64,000 bases of DNA from Molanna angustata (lineage: Eukaryota > Arthropoda > Insecta > Trichoptera > Molannidae), in contig OY754978.1 in assembly GCA_963576475.1 (NCBI GenBank), positions 3,087,364-3,151,363 on the forward strand. The letters run 5' to 3'. Shown here piece after piece: positions 58,508 through 64,000 of this stretch. The translations under genes and the position numbers were made by a program. The notes beneath the pieces are model-generated. The model was not told the DNA's origin. It saw nothing but the letters and a program-made list of their open reading frames with translations, and did not search any database. How positions within the stretch are numbered: the first letter of the stretch is position 1; each line of letters begins with the position of its first letter.

Positions 58508-58895
58508 GTTTCAACAAAAAGAATGACAGCAGAAATTAGTTTGTGTCTCATCCGACAGATGGACGCTTAGAACTCACTTGTAAACAGATTTCAATTGACT
58601 AGATATATACAACTTTCAACTTTTCGATTATCACAAGGAAGACATTCACTGTAAGACATTTAATTGGTGAATGTTGCCATGGTGCAAAGTGATCACTTAA
58701 GCCAGCCGATGACAGGTCGTAAGCCCTGTAGGAATGTCTTGTGGTCTTCCTTGTCTTCATACACAAATCTCTCTCCATCCCTCTATCTCTGCTTGAGATC
58801 TCTTCAAGGATACCTATGAGTACGTACTTCTGTCTGCTGCATTCTGCTTCCACACACATACCTAGCATGTGTTTAATGCAGAAAAACTATCCCAT

Positions 58896-59025
<130 letters not shown>

Positions 59026-59036
59026 TATTGTCATCA

Positions 59037-59225
59037 TAAATGCGCAAGTGGCGAGTTTATTGCCGTATGGCTATTTCTTCCAACTAACCAGTGTTTCCAG
59101 CCCAGAGAGGCAATATTTGCGTGAGAAATGAATTTAAATAAATTTCTCCTCTGCTGGGAATCGAACCCAGGACGCCCGCACAGAAACCGAACGGCTTACC
59201 ACCGTGCCACGGCGGTCGGCATAAA
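59037..59225 (-). mobile_element. SINE family 3, full-length copy
   Basis: Minus strand GCCGACCGCCGTGGCACGGT, B box GGTTCGATTCCCAGCAGAGG, body TTTCTCACGCAAATATTGCC and end AACTCGCCACTTGCGC. The 3' end abuts the third (TA)n tract. Confidence 0.85.
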
Positions 59226-59414
59226 TAATATTAAGTGACATAATAGATACTACAGATAAAATAAAAGTTACTATAACTGTGAGAGCGTTTTTCACCCGAC
59301 AATTTTACCGAACGTTTGGTGCGTAGACTCGACGTTCAATATGAACGCCACAGTGTCTTACAAGCGTCTGTTTACGATCATTACGAACGATTTAGAGCGT
59401 CACTAAGTGCAGTA

Positions 59415-59523
59415 TAATATGCTTGTGCTATAGGTTAGTGAAATCGGTCATGGCAGGATTCGAACTCGCGACCACTGTATTACTAATCCAGCGCGATAAC
59501 CGCTCTGCGACCACCCATCTATA
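59415..59523 (-). mobile_element. SINE family 1 copy
   Basis: Minus strand GTCGCAGAGCGGTTATCGCG, ATTAGTAATACAGTGGTCGC and AGTTCGAATCCTGCC, then CCTATAGCACAAGCATATTA. Anticodon position again AGT. Confidence 0.8.
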
Positions 59524-59698
59524 CTACTTTCGGTAAACTTTTAGGTTGGTCGCTGGCAGATCATCAAGTTGCGCTGGATTATAGTGGAGATTGCAGACAA
59601 GATTTATTGAAGAAGTTTACCAGTGAAAGACGAAATACACAAGCAGCAATACAATAAAATATACAAGGCAAAGTGGATATCAAATAACATGTACTGAC

Positions 59699-59854
59699 CT
59701 CCGCCATCATGAAAGCGAAAGTGTTGATGCCAGCTCCTAGGAAGGCTACGGCCACACACAGGATCATCAGGATTCCATCCAGAGATAGGATTATTCCAAG
59801 CAGTGCGGCCAGACGGGCACCAGCCCATCCACCAGATGTCGCAGAAAAGGACAA
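59699..59854 (-). CDS. AMFR: gp78/AMFR E3 ligase, exon 2 of those seen (membrane region)
   Basis: Residues about 87-138. LSFSATSGGWAGARLAALLG begins exactly where the vertebrate protein has YLSFSP, followed by IILSLDGILMILCVAVAFLG (membrane segment) and INTFAFMMAE. Acceptor TTCCAG (59856-59855), donor GCGGAG/GTCAGT (59698), phase 0 on both sides. Separated by 25 kb of repeat-filled intron from the next exon. Confidence 0.95.
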
Positions 59855-59919
59855 CTGGAAAAAGAAACGAAATTAATTACATTTTTTTTAATGATACAGT
59901 TAGTAACTAACGATCGAAA

Positions 59920-60120
59920 CAAGAGGCCGAGGGCGTCCAAGAAAGGGATGACACGACCATTTGAACGACTTTGTCAAAGAGGGAAATACATCAAGTGTTT
60001 TTTTTTAAACTGATGAAGATGTATGGGACGATACACAAATGTTGACGAGGCGATGAACCTGTGTCAAGTTCGAAAAAGGTGGCGTTCGGTTCTCTCTGCC
60101 TACCTCGCGAGGTAGTAATG
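59920..60120 (+). repeat. LINE-end repeat fragment
   Basis: ACGATCGAAACAAGAGGCCG, AGGGCGTCCAAGAAAGGGAT and GGTGGCGTTCGGTTCTCTCT match the end at 52790-53000. Confidence 0.65.
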
Positions 60121-60369
60121 TACAATTAAGAGGACAAATAACGCTAAACTTAGTGACTGAAAACATGATATATTAAAAACGCCCAATGCACTATGAAGTT
60201 ACGCGTTAGTAAGGGTTTATCGTGTGCGTTAAAAAAGGTTTATACGTGATTTATTTATTTATATAACACTTCTTTGTACATACATAAAATTACATAGTAC
60301 AAATGGCGGACTTATTGGCTGGAGGCAATTTCTTCCAGTCAACCATCCATGATTTAAACTATCGGAAAC

Positions 60370-60930
60370 CCCAAATTTGTTGATTTTTTCCATTTTAAGA
60401 ACAAAACTTACTTGAAATGAAAAAACTTTATCGTTCATTCACTTTGATTTGTCTACGACACATGGTTATAGAGTGATTTAAAAAAATGCTGTTAAAAAAT
60501 ATATTTTTAATAGGTATAAATGAAAACACTAATTAGTTTTAGTTTCACTATTTAATTTTAACACTGGCACTGACCGGTATCGATCTGAAGATCATCGTCA
60601 GAGTGCACTCTGACGATGATCTTCAGATCGATACCGGTCAGTGCCAGTGTTAAAATTAAATAGTGAAACTAAAACTAATTAGTGTTTTCATTTATACCTA
60701 GTATAATGGAGTTTCACCACGAATTATCCGTCGACAAAATTAACAAGTTATATTTTTAATAATTTATTTATGGGAATTTAGGCTAAATTTTAAAATTGTG
60801 TGACGAACATTCACTAGAGAAATGTTGAAAATACTTATGGTATTTTTTCTAGAAACACACTGTTTAACATATTTAAGGAATTTGATTTGAAATTGAGGTG
60901 TTTAGGTTTATATGGCCCCTTAACTATATT
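60370..60930. repeat. Repeat family R, copy interrupted by an insertion
   Basis: Collinear with 9930-10260 outside 60513-60748. Shared blocks include CATTTTAAGAACAAAACTTA and ACATTCACTAGAGAAATGTT. Confidence 0.8.
60511..60700. repeat. Perfect 190-bp palindrome
   Basis: Starting TAGGTATAAATGAAAACACT and ending AGTGTTTTCATTTATACCTA, the two 95-bp arms are exact reverse complements meeting at GTGCAC (60603-60608). Arms contain GATCTTCAGATCGATACCGG. It is part of a 236-bp insertion (60513-60748) flanked by the 13-bp duplication TATATTTTTAATA (60500-60512, 60749-60761). Confidence 0.97.
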
Positions 60931-61025
60931 GATAAAAAAAACGAATTTCGTTTAAAAAATCCAAAAAAGTTTAAAATTTATATTTTTTTTCCAAATTACC
61001 TACCCAAGATATTATAATAGTAGGT

Positions 61026-61225
61026 ACTGGGGGGCAGTTGATCCGGTCAAAAGGTGGGATCAAAACCCTCATGATAACATGGATATAATTATCATATGGA
61101 ATTCATAAATATTTTAATATATTATAGAACAACTAATTAACGTGGAAATAATTAACAACTACGTGGATAAATTATATGCACGATAAGGGCTTTGATTCCA
61201 CTGTTTGACCGGATTTGTCCCTCAG
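61026..61225. mobile_element. Foldback/MITE element (family M1), diverged
   Basis: Inverted ends ACTGGGGGGCAG...ATCCGGTCAAA and TTTGACCGGAT...CCCTCAGT, with inner ATCAAAACCCTCATG and GGGCTTTGAT. Same design and partial sequence as 1438-1707. Lies in the first gp78 intron seen. Confidence 0.75.
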
Positions 61226-61325
61226 TTGTTTCCTTTGATTTAATATTTTTTATGAACACACGCATTTATGAACTCAGATAGTTCAATTCTAACTATTGAT
61301 CACGCAGAGGTCAAAATTCGACCGC

Positions 61326-62060
61326 AATTCATTAACTTTTTATGTTTCAAAAGTCATTGTACATGATCTATCATTAACTTTTTATGTTTCAAAAGTCATT
61401 GTACATGATCTATCATTAACTTTTTATGTTTCAAAAGTCATTGTACATAATCTATCATTAACTTTTTATGTTTCAAAAGTCATTGTACATGATCTATCAT
61501 TAACTTTTTATGTTTCAAAAGTCATTGTACATGATCTATCATTAACTTTTTATGTTTCAAAAGTCATTGTACATGATCTATCATTAACTTTTTATGTTTC
61601 AAAAGTCATTGTACCTGATCTATCATTAAATTCATGTTTCATATGTCACTGGACCTGATCTATCATTAAATTTATATTTTTCTCAAGTCACTGGATCTGA
61701 CCTATCATTAAATTTTTACGTTTAAAAAGCCATTGGACCTGATCTATCATTAAATTTATATTTTTCTTAATAAGTCACTGGATCTGATCTATCATTAAAT
61801 TATTATGTTTGAAAAGCCATTGGCCCTGATCACTCATTAAAATTTATGTTTCATAAGTCACTGGACCTGATCTATCATAAAATTTTTGTTTCAAAATTCA
61901 TTGGACCTGATCTATCATTAATTTTTTAACGTTTTAAAAACCATTGGACCTGATTTATCATTAGTTTTTTTATGTTTCATAAGTCACTGGACCTGATCTC
62001 ATTAAATTTTTACGTTTGAGAAGCAATTGGACCTAATATATCATTTTTTATGTTTGAAGT
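61326..62060. repeat. 42-bp tandem array next to gp78 exon 1
   Basis: Seven nearly identical copies of ATTAACTTTTTATGTTTCAA plus AAGTCATTGTACATGATCTATC, then about ten increasingly diverged copies up to 62060. 42 bp is 14 codons, so plus-strand frames stay open by repetition. It ends about 110 bp from the donor of gp78 exon 62168-62425. Confidence 0.95.
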
Positions 62061-62167
62061 GTGTTGCATTAGCTTGTCACAAGATCTTATTTGGTAAAAA
62101 TCATGTCTGTGGGAGAAAACAAGAATTAAATAAAAATAACGAAATAAAATATGGTTCAATTTCTTAC

Positions 62168-62425
62168 ATATTCAAATCTGTCCTTGCATAGCTGCGCCAG
62201 GATGTTGAGAAAGCCGAGAGCGGTGAACCAGGCGACCCAAAGGACGACCTCGTCCATGTACTGGACGTTGATGACGCCGAAAACAAAGATGAACTTGTAG
62301 AAGACAAAGTTCCAGAACTTGTCCTTGACCTGCTGCCGCTCGGAGACCCTCAACTCGCCGAAGACGAGCCTCTGGATGGACTGGCCCAGGACGAACAGGC
62401 AGCAGTACGCCATGTTGATCATTGT
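62168..62425 (-). CDS. AMFR: gp78/AMFR E3 ligase, first exon in window (membrane region)
   Basis: First 86 residues visible of an AMFR/gp78 orthologue, an ER-membrane RING ubiquitin ligase of ER-associated degradation. MINMAYCCLFVLGQSIQRLV forms a membrane segment, followed by the hallmark ELRVSERQQVKDKFWNFVFY and KFIFVFGVINVQYMDEVV, more hydrophobic helices, and ends QLCKDRFEY, all close to human gp78. Acceptor TTCCACAG (62427-62426), donor TAT/GTAAGA (62167), phase 0 both sides. The human protein has roughly 80-90 more N-terminal residues; that exon should lie beyond 64000. The nine exons total 1830 bp (609 residues plus stop) with consistent phases and no internal stop, so the gene looks intact. 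Confidence 0.97.
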
Positions 62426-62509
62426 CTGTGGAAGAAGACATTAAGGAAATCAGTATTATAAAAGTAATTCATAAATGATACAAAAGAGAAAGGCAATCAT
62501 GGTTTCACT

Positions 62510-62775
62510 TGGTTCGCAAATCCAAGCCCACGAGCACAGGCGACCAGAGAACCAGCCAGAATAGGCGAGCCACATGAGCTTGCGACCATGTATGCGGGCT
62601 TAAGGGGTCCCTTTATGAGTCGAGTCATAATCACCCACCAACCTCCGACTGATACTCCACTCCCCTGCGCAACCAAATCCAATAGGACGCGGACAATGCT
62701 GTTTTTATCACCCTATTCAAAAGTGCTTTTATTTTACCCCTAAGCAGACCTAGGTCCATAAAGTAATAAAAGTCA
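62510..62775 (-). repeat. Dispersed repeat family V, reverse copy
   Basis: GCTTGCGACCATGTATGCGG, CACCCACCAACCTCCGACTG and CCACTCCCCTGCGCAACCAA are the reverse of blocks in 28560-28835. Ends near TAGACCTAGGTCC-like sequence at about 62755. Confidence 0.75.
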
Positions 62776-62933
62776 TTATTTTTTACGTGTTTTTTTTATT
62801 TCTTATACCATTTTGCGTAATAACCAATTTCCTTGCAATAGTTAAATATATTAAATATATAGCTATACTTACTTAAATAATCTTTAAAAAGGTTAATAAT
62901 ATAATGTATTAATTAATGTTACATTATAAATAT

Positions 62934-63052
62934 GATGAGTGATGGCAGAGCGATTAGTGCACTGAGTGAATTCAGTGGTCGCGAGTTCAAATCCTACCGC
63001 GATCGATTCCGTTCACCTATAGCACAAGCATTTATGCTTTATTTAGGGACAT
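62934..63052 (+). mobile_element. SINE family 1 copy
   Basis: TGATGGCAGAGCGATTAGTG, GTGGTCGCGAGTTCAAATCC and the tail ACCTATAGCACAAGCATTTA. The anticodon arm has mutated. Confidence 0.8.
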
Positions 63053-63282
63053 ATTCATCCTTTAATAAAAAAATACACTTTAAACTGTTGGTTCTGTAGA
63101 TCTATAAATTAAATATTATAATGATGTTGATATTTTCCAATTTTGTTATAACAAATATCGAAAAATGACACGAAGTAAACTAGTTTCGGATGATTGAGTG
63201 GTAGCCTTATGTGGCAGACACCTTCATGACCTTCATTTACCTCTTTGTTCTTCCTACCCCTTTTATCTCCAATCAAACAAGA

Positions 63283-64000
63283 CCCTCTTCTTCTTCTTCA
63301 GCCTGTTTTTTTTCTACCCTTGATCCTCCACAACTCCCTGTCTTGGCCACACTGCATCTATCTCCCTCCGGCACATTTCTTAATGTCATCAGACCACCTT
63401 GCCTGGCGTCTACCGACACCTCTTCGGCTTGTTCTCGGTCTCCATTAACGATCTTTTTGGTCCATCGTGAATCCTGGAATCTGACAATATGCCCAGCCCA
63501 GCTCCACTTAAGACCAGCGACCCTTTCCGCTGCATCAGCTACTTTGGTTCTCTCTCTCATCATGACATTCTGAATTCTGTCCCTTATTGAAATACCCAGC
63601 AACATTATCTTCATAGCTCTCTGTGTCACTAACAGCTTGTGCATTATTCGTTTCGTTAGGACCGATGTTTCCATTCCATAAGTAAGCACTGGGAGAATAC
63701 ATGCATCGAATAGCTTCTTTTTCAAATAATGGGAGCATTTACGGGATTTCAGAATGTATGATAATTTCCCAAAAGCTGCCCAGGCAAGGCCACGTCTTCT
63801 CTCTATTTCTGCCTCTTGATTTTCTTTGGCAAGCATCACGGTTTGGCTTAGATATATGTATCTGTCTATTCTTTCAATTTGCACTCCATCTATTATGACG
63901 GGGAAGGACTCTTCTGCGTTACTCGTCATGTTGCTCTTGGAGATCTGTGTGCCGATAACGCACGTGCGGAAAGTGCACGCCACCTTGTATAAAGGAATAA
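63283..64000 (-). mobile_element. RTE-type LINE 3' end, continues past the window
   Basis: Minus-strand frame 63273-63983 reads VIIDGVQIERIDRYIYLSQT, RRRGLAWAAFGKLSYILKSR, CILPVLTYGMETSVLT, IRDRIQNVMMRERTKVADAA and LKWSWAGHIVRFQDSRWTKK, the C-terminal third of an RTE-clade polymerase. After DREQ the reading drifts, suggesting a frame change. It ends in a GAA-rich tail at about 63285-63300. The best-preserved RTE copy in the window, opposite in strand to the 19.6-21.2 kb and 33.6-34.1 kb copies. Confidence 0.88.

Noticed and set aside
61296..61658. 120-codon frame repeating LTFYVSKVIVHDLS
   Set aside because: Product of the 42-bp tandem array; not a gene.

Overview
This window is nuclear DNA from an insect, most probably a lepidopteran. 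The evidence is AT-rich sequence, spliced genes with GT-AG introns, tRNA-derived SINEs, RTE-, Jockey- and CR1-type LINE debris, a mariner of the Hsmar1/cecropia type, Penelope-like fragments and several miniature transposons. The order assignment is inference; the eukaryotic and insect-like character comes from the gene structures and element types.

Three host genes can be read. (1) A MADF-domain gene on the minus strand: exon 1 at 2671-2949, exon 2 at 792-1049. The 3' end of its last coding exon has been amplified into a 137-bp tandem array at 1-930. (2) DAD1/Ost2, a subunit of the ER oligosaccharyltransferase, on the plus strand: exons 6776-6983 and 8109-8239. (3) An AMFR/gp78-type ER-membrane ubiquitin ligase on the minus strand: nine exons from 62425 down to the stop at 15856. 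They encode 609 residues with membrane segments, RING-H2, CUE and a G2BR-like helix. The N-terminal exon(s) lie beyond the right edge. DAD1 and gp78 are tail-to-tail. Both act at the ER, one in N-glycosylation and one in ER-associated degradation, but nothing in the sequence shows a functional link beyond proximity.

The rest is mostly mobile DNA, much of it in gp78 introns. Left part (1-15.8 kb): tandem array, foldback elements, a hAT-type MITE carrying five tRNA-like modules (8670-9496), a piggyBac-type MITE (14213-14761) and a 46-bp array. gp78 3' half (15.8-25.4 kb): a long-TIR element, RTE debris and a 101-bp tandem expansion inside an RTE fragment. RING intron (25.4-34.3 kb): a CR1-like LINE, SINEs and an inverted pair of an unclassified 0.55-kb repeat. 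The 25-kb intron (34.7-59.7 kb): a second tRNA-carrying hAT MITE, a nearly full-length broken Jockey-type LINE with a PHD/FP-like ORF1, a hAT MITE, a mariner interrupted by a hAT transposase gene, RNase H LINE debris and Penelope-like fragments abutting (TA)n tracts. Right end: a perfect 190-bp palindrome inserted with a 13-bp target duplication, a 42-bp array next to gp78 exon 1, and an RTE 3' end running off the window.

The most unusual signals are the hAT MITE family with a variable-number array of tRNA-like modules (two copies, each with exact 8-bp target duplications), a covarying hairpin beside a conserved GAAACGTCGG motif in Penelope-like ends, and the inserted perfect palindrome with an empty-site relative at about 10.1 kb.
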